In this document: piece after piece, positions 13,753 through 29,100 of the stretch
Position numbering within the stretch: position 1 is the stretch's first letter
How the letters are laid out: each line of letters begins with the position of its first letter
Assembly (NCBI GenBank): GCA_037954325.1
Contig: JBBMNZ010000034.1
Span: 6,043,501-6,107,500, forward strand
Reading direction: 5' to 3'
From: Fistularia commersonii
Lineage: Eukaryota; Chordata; Actinopteri; Syngnathiformes; Fistulariidae
DNA: 64,000 nt
Made by a program: the position numbers and the translations under genes
Notes under the pieces: generated by a model
Database searches by the model: none
Seen by the model: the letters and a program-made list of their open reading frames with translations, nothing else
What the model was told of the DNA's origin: nothing

Positions 13753-16700
13753 ACAAAATAAATCTAGTAATATGTCAAGGCTGACCATGTAATCTGTGGC
13801 AGTTTGCGGGTGTATTTCTTTTCAAGATAGTTGTTTCCTTTGGAACTGTGTTTTATAATGTACGTAGACCCAACCTCAGCTCCCGTCAATCTGTGTGCAG
13901 TGAACGATTCAAATATAACAACTGGTAACATGGCTGAAATTGTAACCAAAAGTAAATATTAAAATTCATTATTAAACTTCACCAATTGCACAGATATCAA
14001 ATGGAAATCTTTTTGGAAACATGGTGATTGTTATTTTACTGAAATAGATCTTACTTCACAATGAATTAGAAATGACTTAACACTCTTGTGGTCATAGAGT
14101 TAACTCGGCCGTACAGCAATTTGTTGCTATATTGTGACATTTCTATGCAGACGTTATACTTAAAATGTTCTGTGACGATGGCTGAAAAAATTACCACAGC
14201 CATGTTTTTGTTTTTAATTTGTCATATTTATAGGATCAAATAACTACCGTGATTAAACAACTCTTACAGCATTTACAGCTTGAGATAAATTGTGATGCCA
14301 TCAAGTAAATGAAGTACTGTATGGGGGAGCCAATATATAACACAAATAAATTAACTGAAAGTACCAGGTATAATGAAGAGCATTTTATTTCCACTATAAT
14401 TGAAATGGTGTTGCATGGCCGCAGTTAGAGGCAGTAAATCCACGGAAAACCGACGGTATCGAGGAATAATATTTACTAGCCGAGCTCTCTTAACGTTAAT
14501 TTTTTTCTTTGGATGATTTCTAGGTAATTCCTACTTCTGCCTGCAGTTCAAGAAATGTCTGATTTCACCAATTTCTGCAATTTTAGATAATAACAATTTT
14601 CCTTTTATCTATTTATTTATTTATAAGTACAGCTTTCAACCCGACAAAAACAACTGTCTGACACCACCCTGCAGAAGTGGTGGCCTATTTTCCCGACTTG
14701 TAATGAAGGCCATTGTTAATTAAAATGTCAACAAAAACATCAGAAGACGGTCAGGAGAAAAAGCCGTTTCAAGGATACATCCTAGTTCGCTGCTGTCGGT
14801 TTGGCTTCAACACACACTTCTGACACAGCACTGGCATTGTCAGAGCTGTAAGCCAACCACAATACTGTCATAAGACTCAGACATACTGTATGTGTGACAC
14901 TACTTTCCCCGCAGCGGTTCAAGCCTCCAGAATCCTCGCCTGTAACAATGGGCACTTTCATCTGGCCGCTTTCATAAGAGGAAAAACACAAATAGAACAG
15001 CGACAGATGAATGCTACATATTCATCCTTCAACAGCCCATTGTTTTTATCTTCCCCTATTTCATACAAATACCGTGGAAGTATTATCTCATATTATCGGT
15101 GTTGTTACAGCCAAATCTTGTTTGATCAGTTAAGTGTCATGGCCTGAAATGATCAGTGGCTAGAGATACCAACAGCCAAACAAGGGGAACACTAAATATT
15201 ATAAATGTTGTTTAAGGTGATGACGGTAATTATTATAATCTGGACATAGGTGCAAACTGGAAATATAATGGTGAGAAATAATCTTGATATTTAAGCCAAT
15301 CACTCACATGGATAATAACAATCAAAAAGTCACTGAACCCATGAAGCCTGTGCGTCAGTTACAGGACGTGTGTGAGCGTTAACTCAAAAGGCACTTTTGT
15401 AGTAATAGTAATATAATTTAGAGTAGTCAAGTAGTAATATAATTTCTGAAGAGGATGGCAGGAAGCAGACGGCACTAATGCAACGGCTCCTGCATTAAAT
15501 CCCAAGAGATCTACCGGAAATGCACGCATGATGCTAAAAAAGGATAAAATATACAACTATTTATCCCATCTACGACCACAATTAGGAATGTGATTCTACT
15601 TCTAGTGGCAAAATCTCAGTCATTGTAAAAGCCTGCAATCTCTCGCCTTGAAACGCTTGTACCATAAATATCCTTTTTCTGCCATCTGAATGGTGACAGA
15701 GCACTGTTAGCCGTCAACTCACATCAGAACCGAGAGAGGAGACGTAGAAGAGGAGGAAGGATGAGAGAGAGAATAGGAGGAATGCTTCATTTCTCATTGT
15801 CTTTGTTTGTGGCTCATCACCGCCACCCATGACAAAAGGACAATTGCCCTAAATTCTTCATTCAACAAAACCATTGATGGAAATAACCACTATTACTGCA
15901 AATTGCACCACATTTAGGACATTTAGGACAAAATCTACCCATGCAAAGTACTCTGTCATGGCCGAACTGTGAACACAAGGCATTAAAAGGAGAGGATTAG
16001 TCGACTGGTGTGTAGTAAGAGAATAAAGTCACAATTTATGTGTTTTCTTTTGCATTTATTTTCTAAAAACTTTTATCAGTTCCTCCAAAGGCTTTACTTT
16101 GACACAGCCAGCTTAAGAGGATGCAGTGAGTACTGCACACACACACACACACACATGCACACACAGACACACACACAAACATGCCCAAATAACAAGCGCA
16201 TTGGTAGTCAAGGCTACCTTTATGAGCTTTCATGAGTCCCTCTGTTGTGTTTAGTTTCTCATTGGTGCCTCCTTAGTCAGTGTGTGTGCTCTGCTTGCAG
16301 TCACAAAGTGACACACTTCCCCATTCACCGCAATCAGCTCAGCCAGCGCTGAAATGACACATCTTCAATCTTTTAACCTAATTCTACAGTATATTCTCCT
16401 CTATCTGATCCTTTGTAAAGTAAAATTCCCTAAATACCCAAATCTCCATCCAAACAGATGTCTAATCTGTAATTCATTTTAGAATTGATGGCCTTTTTTT
16501 CTGGGGTCATAGATCTGTGATTAGTGGAATGAGAGCTGAATCTTTTCATTATCTTTATGCTCGAACTAATCCCAATGCTTGCTGGTCCCTTAGACGGGAT
16601 CCTCGCTCTAGCACGTGCTCGCCTCATGCTGGGAAAGACCCGATGCTTTAGGGAACTTACCCTCTCATGCACACCTCATTATGGGTGCTGGATGGGACCC

Positions 16701-17083
16701 CAAGGTGTCATTAGTGGAAGACATCTGAGGTTCAGTGCTTTAGATTGCCGCATCAACTGATGCAGTGTATAACAAAGCACCGTGTACATCCATTCTACTG
16801 GCTAATTTCTCTCAGCCACATTTCTACTAATAGAATTATCAAGCTATTTTGAGATGTATGCTGAATTTGGGAGGCATACAGCTCAGTGTCCCAAGCAACA
16901 TGCACAAACATGAGTCTCTTTATCTAATTACTAATCTAACCTGTATGTTCCCATAAGGCCAATCCCTTTTCAAGTTAAACATATCAGCCTAATCGAGACC
17001 CAACGCCATGTGTAGGTCAACTGATTCAAAGAGGTAACCATGTGATGTCGAAATAAATTTAATCTCTCCCTCGCTCTTTCTCA

Positions 17084-17153
<70 letters not shown>

Positions 17154-20100
17154 CCTATCTTTATGCATTCAGCCTAGGTGTATTCCATTAGGATTGGAAA
17201 TAAACTTCTACCATAATGGAAATGTATCAAACCTGGAAGCTTGGGTCTGTGCCTATCAGATATATACATCGTACATCTCGATTACACCTCAGTGACATCT
17301 TACATTATCTTTGCCTCCTACTACAGGCTGGCCTCAAAATGACAATGTCAGAGTGTACACTACTGGCTGTCACGCAACATGACATATACCATACAGGCAC
17401 AAAGGATTTTTTTTTTCACGTAGCCAATGCAGCTCACAGCAAGAGTCCAATTTCCATTACAAGGGTAAGAGTCTATGACTGCGTTGAAGTTTGCTTATGA
17501 GGCAGTGAAGCACAGTGAGACATTACATTCGTGTTTGTGGGAAGCAAATGGGCAGGAAGCTAAAAGTCGAAGAACAGATCACTGGGTGGGATCCATCGAA
17601 TATCCATAATCGTTCCTCCTATGACAGAGCATATGGAGCAAAACCAATTAGCTGCATGTCCCAGTGGAGGAGAACAAGAAGGAGATATAGTAACGGACGA
17701 AAGGACAGCCTTCGGCTACAGGGCAGGTTACAATTAACCTGTGCTACACACACACACACAAACACATAGTCACACGCACACACTCTCTCACACAGGCAAA
17801 CACACACGACAGAACTCGCACAATAAACCAGCACACCCGCAGTGGTTCCTATGACAAACGTCATCCGGGATGTGGTGGGACTCAATGACCCAAAGCAATA
17901 GTCAATTACTAGTGACGGAAGATCAAAATCGAGGACCTCGACCGCAATTACTATTTCATACAATATTTATCCCTGCTTTTGTGAATCTTCCTCTATCTGA
18001 TTTATCTCCTACGAATGAGGTCCTGTCCATTCGGGCCCCCACCCCAATAAATCTCAAATTCCTCATCCCTCTACCTTATGTCTGTTTTTCCATCCTCATT
18101 TCTCATCATCCCCACCTGGTTGCTGGGGATAGAAAAGCCAGCATAATGAAGAATACTGACAAGCATGTATGTAGATATGAATTGCACATGGACATTTTAA
18201 ATGCTCACTGTTCTCAGAATAACTGTATACACCCATTACTTCAATTACTGCAGTATCATTTATCTCTAAACGCGTATGAATGTCCCATTAGATGTTTTCG
18301 TGTCACAATATACTTGCATGTGCGTCTTAGCATGCTAACTACCTGCCGATGTCGCTCCCCTCCCAGATTTTCCTTTCTCCTCCCACACGTTGCCCCCGGT
18401 AACAGGGGTAGGGGGTAGGGGGTGGGGTGAGTTGGATGGTGACCATCTGTCCGTGGCCCGGAGATCAATGGAACCAGAGGGGTAGAGGGAGGGTGTGAGG
18501 GCAGTGAGGGAGTGGTGCAAGGCTAAATACGTAGCCCACTGTGACCGGGCCCAACTCGATAAGCAGGCATGTTATTTACAGACGGAAAACACACTCCCCC
18601 ACCAGTCCCACTCACACGGCTTTTATTAACGTATGGATGATTTCAAATTCAGTAATTACACACACACGTGTCAAAATACGCCACCATCCCGAGGATGTTG
18701 TACTGCGGAAGTGTGAAAATTTGTGAAAACCCACATAATGGTGAAATGCAAAGCGAACGGAGAGAAGTATTTAATGTATGAATATATGTCTGGCTCACTG
18801 TGACAGTGGGTCAGTAGACACTAGAACAACAGACACTCCAGCGAATCAACACCAAAACAATGTCAGCCCCATGGAAATGCTTACTTCAGCTGCTTCGCAG
18901 AGCGGTAGAGTACAGCACCATTAATGCAGACACGATTCAACATAATTTCAACACATAAAAACAAAGAGCTACCACGTTGTGATAAACCCATTATCAAGCA
19001 ATGACCATCAGCGTCCTCAGCACAAAGCCCTATGAAGCGGACTGACATTACGCCCAGCTTGCAAAAGAAAATTGACTAATTTAAAATTCACCGTGGGTGC
19101 CTGTGCTAGGGGAATGACTTGGGTGTGGAGAGGAGAACATAGGACGGGACAGGAAAGGAGAGGACAGGAGCAGAGGGCAAAGAAGGGGAGAGGGTAGCAG
19201 AGGAAAACCCAGTTCCATGTTATTCCATATTATTCCATGTGTAGCAGACATGCAGTAACTACACTCACCAAGCATTTGGCTGAAGAGCAGTTGCTCCAGA
19301 TCCCCGAGAACAGTCACCACTAACTCCGGATCCACCTTCAGAAATGCCTTATCATCTTCGCCCTCTATTCCTTTCTTATCCTTCTTTTCTTCCGGAGATG
19401 GCGCCACGGACCTCCCGTTCTCCCCTGGTTTCTTCCCGTTACTCCCGGCGCTACCTGCTTCGCTGAAGTTTGATTTAGTCAGATGGTCCGCGGGGTCCGT
19501 GCTCGCACCCTCGGAGGCCTTGCTGATTGGTTTGACCTCAGCATAAGGTCCCCGTGGTTTACCAGGGGCAGGAATTCGACTCGGCTTGCTCGCATTAGAT
19601 GTGACGGCTGAAGGACAGAAAGGTTTCGGCTTTCCCTGGAAAAGAGATTGTTCCGATTTTGACAATGTTCTGGAGAGCGGTGGTTTCCCGCTCCCTGCCT
19701 GCCCCGTCTTAGTTTGGATGGCTTTGTTGGTGCCATTGCCAGGCCGGCTCGTGTCATCGTTCCACTTGGGAGATTGGTACAGGTGAAGTTTCTTCTCGGC
19801 GTCAGTGAGCACCGACAAGTTGCTAAGAGATCTCTGCTTGCGGAGCTTGGATGGATTGGGGACTGGGATTGGGATGGATCCAGAGTTTGGCCGGTAGACC
19901 TTAAGCTCTGACCCCGAGGGACGTGGAGTACCCTGGGGCAGAGCGGAGGACTTGACCGGAGGCTTCTTAGAGGCCATGGCTCTGGCTGAAGAATCCTGGC
20001 CGGAGACAGCAGGGGACCTGAGGTCCAGCTCTTTAGGCTTAGCTGTCAAGCTAATGTTAGCCACATTAGCCTCCAGCATCCCTCCTGCAAAGAGCCAAGC

Positions 20101-23100
20101 AACAGCATCAGTGGCAGACTCTGTTATACACACAGGCAGAGTGAAATAAACGGAGGAAGAAAAGGGAAAGAGCACGACGCAGAAACGCCACGCTGCGGCT
20201 TCCCTGCGTCTACTGGGTCTAGACTCGTACGGCTAGACTCCCTGTTGTGTGAGGCTGTAGCATCACCTCCGTTCAAAACGACGAGCGGTTTCTGGATCGG
20301 GTATAGCAGTCACCCTTACTCACTGGTGGTAATCCATGGAGCCGTAGATCTGTGCTCGGCATCAAAATCCACTTCCTCTGTGTGCGCAAGTCCCCGCACC
20401 TCACAGATGACAATAGAGCTGCCACATCAAAACACAGCGGTGACCAGCCTCGTTCTCTGTCTCCACCTCTGCTCCTTCCCCGCTCTGTATTCCCTCCTGC
20501 CTGCGAGGCGAGCAGCAGCCGACTGACAGCAGAAACAGTCGCAACAGCGGCAACATCCCCCTCCTCTTTCTCTCCTCCCTCTGCTTCTCCCTCACATGCT
20601 GGTTTGCTCACTCTACCCCTGCTGCCTCATTCAGCCTCACTCTCCATCTTCCTCCCCTATCTTTCCTCCTTTCTTGCTGTCTCCCGCGTTCTCTCTCCTC
20701 CCACTGGCTGATTCATACCCTACACACACACACACACACACACACTTTTTCTTTCTCCATTCCTTAAACACGCTCCACAGAAGCTGTGATGTGCCAGTAA
20801 ATTTACACTTGGTAAAACAAATTACTCGCATGCAACATAAATGAATTCTTTTGTGTTTTCATGTTGCTATAACAGCTCTCCTGCCATGAAAGAAAGAAAG
20901 AATGAATGAAAGAGAAAAAAAGAGAAAAAGAACCGATACGAAAATTTTGGGCGGGCAGAAAATATGCACACGTCTAATCATTCATAATCACATAATCATA
21001 TTAGCTGCTCCATTCATCCATTCACAGCATTGTGTGTGCTAATCACAGGAGTCCTACTGATGATTAACCTGATCTAAATTATCTGGAAAAGTCTCATAAC
21101 TAGATCAGTGCGACATTCATTTATGAGTAACTAGTACATAATGGCAAAGTTAATGTTTTCAGTTAACAGCCTCCCTTCACCATGACCATTACTCCCTCCA
21201 CCTGCATCACATCAATCTTCAACTCATCTCCATTGTTCCTGTCTCATTTCCTACCCTCTTCTACTTCCTTCCTCCAGACTCACAGCGTTTCACATCCCCA
21301 ACCCTCTTACAGTCAATGCAGATGTCGAGGCCATTTAGTTTGCATAGATACATCACAATCTCATTCATTCGTTTCTACAACCATCGCAATACAGCGGTGA
21401 TTTAAAATGAGTGAGCACACTGGTGTGTGGGTTTGCAAATGTGGGATGGTGGCTATATTATTGTCTGTTCGCCCTGTGTGCCCGTGCTTGTGTGTGTGTC
21501 TGTCTGTTCTTGTGCACGTGTGTGTGTGTTTGTGTGTGTAAGTCTGGCTCTCCGAATGTGTCACATTGATGAGACAAGGCCAGAGAATCTAAAGCCCCCA
21601 TCCAAGGAGCTCACTCTGGCTCGAACAACTCATTGCCCTGGACATCCCATCTCAGTGGAAAAAGAGCACAGAGCACAAATTTTCAATAATTATTTTCAAC
21701 TCTAAATTCATCATTCTAAATCTTCTATAATCTCATATCTTAGTTGAGATCTTATCGGGGGGGATATGAAAACAGTGATGCATAATCTGCAATGCCCTTA
21801 TTTCACATCTCTCTATTTACTATTAGATAGATTCTTGTCAGAGAATATAGAGATCAACAAGGCCATCAGGTTTCAGTACCGCAAATTGCTGTAGAATTTG
21901 CTCCCCTGCAAATGAGGTCCCTATGCACTGGTGGACTGGTAATGCTCTGAATGCATTTCCATTAGTGCATCTTGCTTTTCCATATATGCAAGCAACCCTG
22001 CCTGCAGCTATGCTGTTATTAGGTCTCAAACTGTAAAGATGATCACGGTTTTCCAATTACATTTGCATAAAAGCATTGACTCTTGGATCTGTGCTAAAAC
22101 AAGCAATGCTTGTTGGTCACATTTCCTTTTTATTTAATGATTATTTCTCTAAAAAAAAAATCAGACAATTCGCAGACAGTGACTGAGCCTGCTTCTAACC
22201 TTACACCCATTTGAGTTCTGAAGGCCTGCGTATAATATAGGAGCTCAGTAGCAGACAAAAACACAGACCTACATTGGCCCGCATTGTGAAACGGCAAAAG
22301 ACCCTTCATTTGAACCAGGTAACTCGAATAAAGAGCCAATGTTAAAGTGAACGTGCCATGCTGAGGCCAGAGCTGTTAAGTGACACTTATGGGGGCTCAG
22401 GGGCTGGTAGCAGGCTTGTAGGGGGTAGGAGATGTTATTTAAGGCTAATAGGTGCTGTACACCAACTCTTATACCTCCCTGATGAGGGATTAAGGTTAGT
22501 CAAATGAGAGTGACCACGTACAAGGCAGGTCTGTTTGGCACACAGATGCATGTGGGCTTAGGACAAGCATCAGCACTCTTGAAAGCACATGCACACACAA
22601 ACACACATGCACGCGCACGTACACACAAGTTAAGTATGCTTTGGCTGCGCACAGCTACTTGTTTGTTCCAGAAGTCGTCTCGCTGGCTCCACGGTCTAAT
22701 CACTTTAATATACGGCTGATGTAAACATATACTCACTTTCTATTTTGCCTCTCTCCCTCCCTCTCTCTCTCGCTACTCATAGACACTTACATGCACAGCA
22801 TGCTGTCTGTGCAGGGTGGTTGACTGACCTGAGCAATCTGGCCTGACATCAGAGAAGCTGGCAGCTTTGGGGTTTGATGTGTGCCAGTGCTCAGTATTAG
22901 CCTGCACATTCATCACATTCAGCATGGTACAGAAGTGTGTGTCTGTGTGGTGGTCAACATGTTTGTGGACGGACTCCTGGCTGAAGCCTTGGGAAAATTT
23001 CTACGATGACAGGCAAACAAACAGTTTCACACATATGGGAATTCAAACACACACACACACGCACACATACATAAAGACACCATTAGCTGAATTTAAGTGA

Positions 23101-26100
23101 AACAAGTAGAGATACAGGAATAAATGAAAACACAGCAAAATGCGGGTGTGAATTAGAGAGGTTGAACAGACAGGCGATGGTTGGTTGAATGAATATATTT
23201 GCTTTAGCATCTCCAAACAGTTTCATACAGATTCACCACTATACTACAGTCATGTGAAGGTGCCACTGAACACACACATACATTCAAATGTTGTGCAAAG
23301 CATTATATGCACATTTACAAGGTCACACAAGGTCTACAGCTCTGAAAGGAAAATTACAACAGAGAAGGGAGAGGATCCTGCTTTTTCGTATCAGAGCATT
23401 TTAATCTTTTTGGGAGAACAGCTCTCACTTTTCGATCGGCAGACATTCTCGTTTTTACCAAGCTTGAGCTTGGAGTGTGAAGTCGGTGAGGACAATGAGC
23501 GTGACTGAGACCAGAAAAAGAGGATGTCACAGCAGAGGCGAGTGAAAACAAGTATAAAGAACTTTGCCAGTGAAGACAAAAATGTTACACGATAATGCTG
23601 AGACAAAATAATGAAGAAAGTATGGAGAGGAGGAAAAGAATGCAGGGTGAAGAAGAAATCTCCACATGTGTGGAAGAGGAGTAGAGGAAGCCTGTGAGAC
23701 AGAGGGGGGATATCCTGCCTGGGAGCCCAACTACGTCTTCTGTGTTTGCTTGCAATGGGTGTAAGCTTGGGGTTCACAGGACACAGTAATGAATGGTAGA
23801 CCGTGACACACAACCTGCGGAAGACTCAGTCACACAGACCGGTACAAAACGGACACAACAACATTTCTTAAAGGGTTCTTTAAGTACTGAATTGACATAG
23901 TATTACATGCACACACACACCCCCCCTCTGAGTCAGTTATCTCTGTATGCCAGTGCTGATGATGCATCACCTGACTCACTGGCATCTGAGCGATTCAGTC
24001 ACTTAAAGGCTGTCAATGACAATATTGTGAGTGCACCAGTCATACCAAATCCTGAGTTGAGAGGCACAAATGCCGACCAAATATCCATCTCTCCCACAGC
24101 AGATGTGACACATTCATGAGTCAGGGCACAGCTGAGCGCTAAAAAACAAATCAAAGTTGGAGGAGTATTATAAAGCACTAAGATTTGACGTTAAAGTGTT
24201 GTAAACTTGGTCTTAAAGGCTGTCCCTTGCAGTCATTTTATATTGACAATCTGCACCTCCCAAGGGTAACCCACAAATCAGTGCTGCCTAAGCCGGTTGC
24301 CCGGTGACGGCGTGGTGTGAATATATTAGGGATGGAACTCATTTACAATTGTCTAAGTAGATGAGCAGTACTACATGGGTAAATCATTCTTCCTAATGAA
24401 CAACAGCTTTAACAAAGTGTGTTTGTGTGTATGGGTGTGGAGTTCACAACCGTGTGTGTGTGTGTGTGTGTGTGGTCCGACTAGAACATAAAGAACTTAC
24501 ACATATGATTGACGACATCACTGAAATCCTCGGGACAGGAGTCACCAAAAAGGTCAAAAGTTATCTTTTGTGTGCACTAATTCACCCATTTTTCAGTTCA
24601 CCTTTCTCCTTCCTTGCTCATCTCCAGTGCAGTCTAATGTGTTCATGACAGTGAATCTTCTACAATGTCAGGAACAGCCCCTAGAGAAAGACAGACTAAA
24701 GAGAAGGACGAAACGGGATAAGGTGGAAGCTCTTAGTGCCTCGACGGCTAATAGTACAGGAACAAGAGATGCACCTTCTTTCGCATTTCTGCTCGTGGTT
24801 TAGAGTGCCTCAAGTCCATCAGCACAATGCCAAAGTAACCTCATGTTCTGTCCAATTTGTCTCAAACATATGGAGTGTGACAGATTTTCGTCTTCCAAAA
24901 CCCAACCAAAAAGAACAGCAGCACGTTTCCATGGTTATGTATTTACATAAATTATTGTGTACCTATTCACCATTATGTGGAGTCATGAGTTTTTAAAGGC
25001 ACCATTCTGTCCACTTGGGATAAAGTGGACGATCGCACCCAATTGCACCCACATCACTATAACTTAGAAACCGCTATTAAATATCAATGTGTGTCTCGGA
25101 GGCAGCCTGCCAATCTGATAAGGTCAAAAACCCTGTTTTTTTTGACCCCTGATCGTAGTGGCGGAAAATTCCTCGAAACTTCAGGAACAGCTCCAGAATA
25201 GACATAAGAGAAAAAATGGTATAAAATAATAATTCAATATGTAAATAAAAAATAAATAAATGCATCCATAACACAGCAAAAATAAAGTCAGTTTGTCCTC
25301 TACCATCTATTACTCCCTTTTCCAGTATACATGTTTATCTCAAACACACTTTGCTGTTGACATTCCATCAGCATTTAAAAGGCTAATAGGTAAGATACCG
25401 ATTCGTACAGCTTTGATCGATGCAAATTATTAAGGACGCAGATTGGAATCAAGTCGACGGGTGGAAAAAGGATCCTATGATAGAATTCCAAAAGTCTTGA
25501 CTTGTCAAGGTTCAGATTAAATCTACAGTCAGTTTCCCAATAGTGATTACTGCCTCTCTCCTGGAGATGACTGAGGATATAATCCAGCCCATGCTTATGT
25601 CTCATCATCTTCCCAAATCTACTAAACCACTCATCACTGTCCAACTAAGCATATGCCTCTCTGATTAGATTGGCCAAAGAGGATTATACATTGTCTAAGA
25701 GTAGAATCAGGCAGGGTTATCAAAGTGCTTTTCACTAGCTGCTCAACAGCATTAAAAGGGGGATGAAACTATAAACCAGAAGCCGCACATACAGTACATA
25801 GATACATATTGCATCCAGAGATTGATGAATCAAAAATACAAATATTTAAACTGCATTACCTTTTCGCTGATAGGATTATCTAAAAATATATAATATAATC
25901 CAATTGTACAACGAGTCTTGAATAATCACCAAACACAACCATGAAATCAATATGATTGCTGTCATGTGTTTCCAATGGATAGGCCCGTTTCCCTGTCTTT
26001 TACTCAAGAGACACCAATTTTTAAAGCTGAAAACAATACTTTAGATTTATTATTAATCCATCCAAATGTCAAAATTACATTAAAATTACCTCTGAAATGT

Positions 26101-29100
26101 GCCTCGGTATAGTTTGAACATAAAGATCAGTTTAATGTTAAAGTCGGGAGGTCATCGAATAAAGTAGAATTCCTCATCAGAGATTCAACGTTATATCCAG
26201 GTGATGTGATGGGGAATTTCTATACAACTACAGTGTACCGTTTGATTTTTGGATTTAAGATCATCAACTTATTTGTTGACATCCTCTTTAAGAATGACCT
26301 GTTGTGGTTGAATTTGGGTCATTGACTGAAATCATTACCTCCCGGCATGCCTTCATCTTACGGTAATGTTGTGCAACCACTGGATAGCTCTTGACAAAAT
26401 CAAAAATGAAAAAAAAAGAAGATATTAAAAAAAATATTCAGATTATTCAGCTTTACTTTAATATTTATATTTACCATTGAGTACCAAATAATCGCTTTTT
26501 GCCATCAGGTATCGATTGTAAAGGCACTCGCTGATCATAAATCATGTTGTCTGGATGTGAATGTCGATGTCTGTTCATTCTGGGACCTGTCCTCTTTCCC
26601 AAAGGGTAGGATTATGAGACTGGGAGCCTGTATCACCGAGCAACTTGTAATATGTCCAGGACCTCTTTAAGAGATTAAAAGACCAAACAACAGTAATCGG
26701 AAGCTTTTATCATGCAAGTGATTACCAACTAATTTTGTGAAGCCCAGCTTTCCCAGTCTAGTTGCATGCAGAACCATACTAAACCAGCATTGTTTTTTAC
26801 CGCAAGACAAGTAGAATTAACAGTAATTCTTAATACATAGATAATTATAAATCCGTCACAGACTTACCAGCGAAGGTCAGGATAGAAATGTAGTATAGGT
26901 CAAGTGTATATCAAAAGACTTATTAATAGCACTGGTTGCTTAAAAGTTAAAAAAGTTAAAAAAATAGTAAATGCAGACCTGAATTTGATTACTAATGTTT
27001 ATTCCATTCAGTGAACGGTCGCTTCGATGTGTTGCTGTGGCTTGTAATTAGTACTGGGTTCTGAAGGCTCCTACCATGACCGTGGTAAATGGGCTTGAAA
27101 AAAAGAGATTAAATAGACCAGTTGGCTTAAAACATGTTTGATTTTCCCAAAAAATAGTCACTGGAAACTAATGTGATAATTGCAAAATGAAGATCTCCTG
27201 TCACCATTTCAAAGATATGTGTTGTTTTAATCAATTGAAAACAGTCCCATTTGCAGCTTTAATTGTGTCCTCAGCCTCTGCAATTAGCATACTCAAAAAC
27301 ACAACAGACCATAATATGTTACGGCTAACAATGCTTCCACAAATCCGACATAAACCAGAATAAGCCTATTAAGGAGGTTGAAAACTACAGTTTTTTACTT
27401 GTGAAATTAAAACGTTCAAACATCTGAACCCTCGCCAAAAAGAATCATCCAATTTGACGCATCATCCCACTCGCGTTATTTCTCATCTCCGATGAGCCTG
27501 ACCTTGCAGGCAAGCTCCTGCCGATTCGCTACCCTACCCGAAATTACAGTAATTAGGATGTAAGCCAAACCTCCAACTAAAGTGATGCAGAAGAGTTTGA
27601 AACACTTGTGTAACCGATGACGGGTTCCGTTCTGAGACCAAAACTAACAGACTTTTTTGAATGGGTAAGATTTAACCCCCTTTTCAGACGCGACTATATT
27701 TTATTTTTCCAAAATCAAGAGGCACTTTACTATTATATTGTGTAAAAATGATGTCGTATGCATATAGTGCATACTAAGTTCGGGCTGGATCCTCCGAAAT
27801 CTAAGAAGTGCATCCCCGGCAAACAAACGGACACTACATCAAAAAGAACGATTCACTGAGTCACTGCGATCCACTTCTCGCACACACGTCACCGTCCCTT
27901 CACACACACTGACCAGGACAATGCGAGATCGTGGCTGCGGACACAAAGAAAACCCCTGCTCATGGGACCGGGACTGGGTCATTTAAGCTTGAGGCTTTTT
28001 AGGTCACTGAACCTGGAAAGTGAAGTACAAGAAATAGGGATGCATGACTGGAGGATGTTTCTGAACTCCTTGAAGGCTCTTGGAAGAATCTGAAATCGAT
28101 GTGCATATAATACTGCCTGGCAGCAAGTTTATAAGTGCCCCCTTTTCATCCTGTTACTGACCTATATCAACCCTGCTGCCTTCCTTCATCTTAACATCCT
28201 GGGTCCATCTCTCGTTTCTATCTCTCATAAAGAAACTACAGTCAGCGGAGCCCAGGGCTAGAAAAGAGACATGAAATGATGCCGCCTTAATTCAGATTTG
28301 GCTCCCAGGCCTGATGAATAGGAGCGTGACATAGAATTGGACAAAGACTAGTCGTGTCAAAAATCTCCCTCATCGGGGTCCATAATGACACCAGAAGCTC
28401 AGGAGTATGGATTCCAGAGCTCAACTCCTTTCTCTTCTTCTGGCCGAGCGCCATCATATCTCAAAGAACGCCTAGAACCCTACCACCCAGTCAGATCTCT
28501 GCCCTACCGGGACGCAGGGCTGCTTGAGGTCCCTGGAGTTTCTAAAAGCAAAACGGGAGCCGGAGCATTCAGTTACCGAGCTCCTCTTCCGATGAAACAT
28601 CCACCAATCTCTATCTGGGGGTGCGGACAATCGCTCTTTGTTTAAAAATATGCTGAAAGCCTTTCTTTTTAAGAAAGATTATAGTTAGGGTTAGGCTGGC
28701 CCTGAGTTATAGGCTGCCATAGGCTTGCTCTGCTGAGGGACATCCCATGATGCACTTCTCTCATCGCGCCCACACTTCCTATCCTGTCTGCACTTCTGTC
28801 CCCTCATCAGTGCATGACAGTAACCTCACACCTTCTCCCGAGTCCTTGGCTTCTCCCGTTTCCCAGGTTTCCAGGGGGCGCAGCTCGATCTACTCCCTGT
28901 CCTCTTATTTCTTTTTCACCCGGGCTGTATGAGACGGAAGGCCGCCCACATTGAGCTTGGATCCGTCCAAGGTTTCTGCCCCGTAAACGACAGCGGTTCC
29001 TCACCCCTGTCGCAAAGTGCTTGCTCAAGACGGAGTGTTCGGGATCTGTAAATAATTTTTAAGCGTGCAGTCCAGACCTGGTCCATATGGAACATGTCAT

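Larger units (their letters stand above)
8628..19268 (-). other. nav1 intron between the 816-nt and 103-nt exons
   Basis: This 10.6-kb intron has no supported coding exon. It holds (CA)n/(TG)n tracts near 10690-10750, 12341-12362, 13710-13745, 16137-16160 and 17086-17152, and a G-rich run at 18405-18427. The open frames here are short or are translations of dinucleotide repeats. Confidence 0.65.

Noticed and set aside
20352..20711. 119-codon plus-strand Ser/Pro-rich frame
   Set aside because: It is a product of CT-rich DNA in the candidate nav1 5' UTR; no homology recognised.
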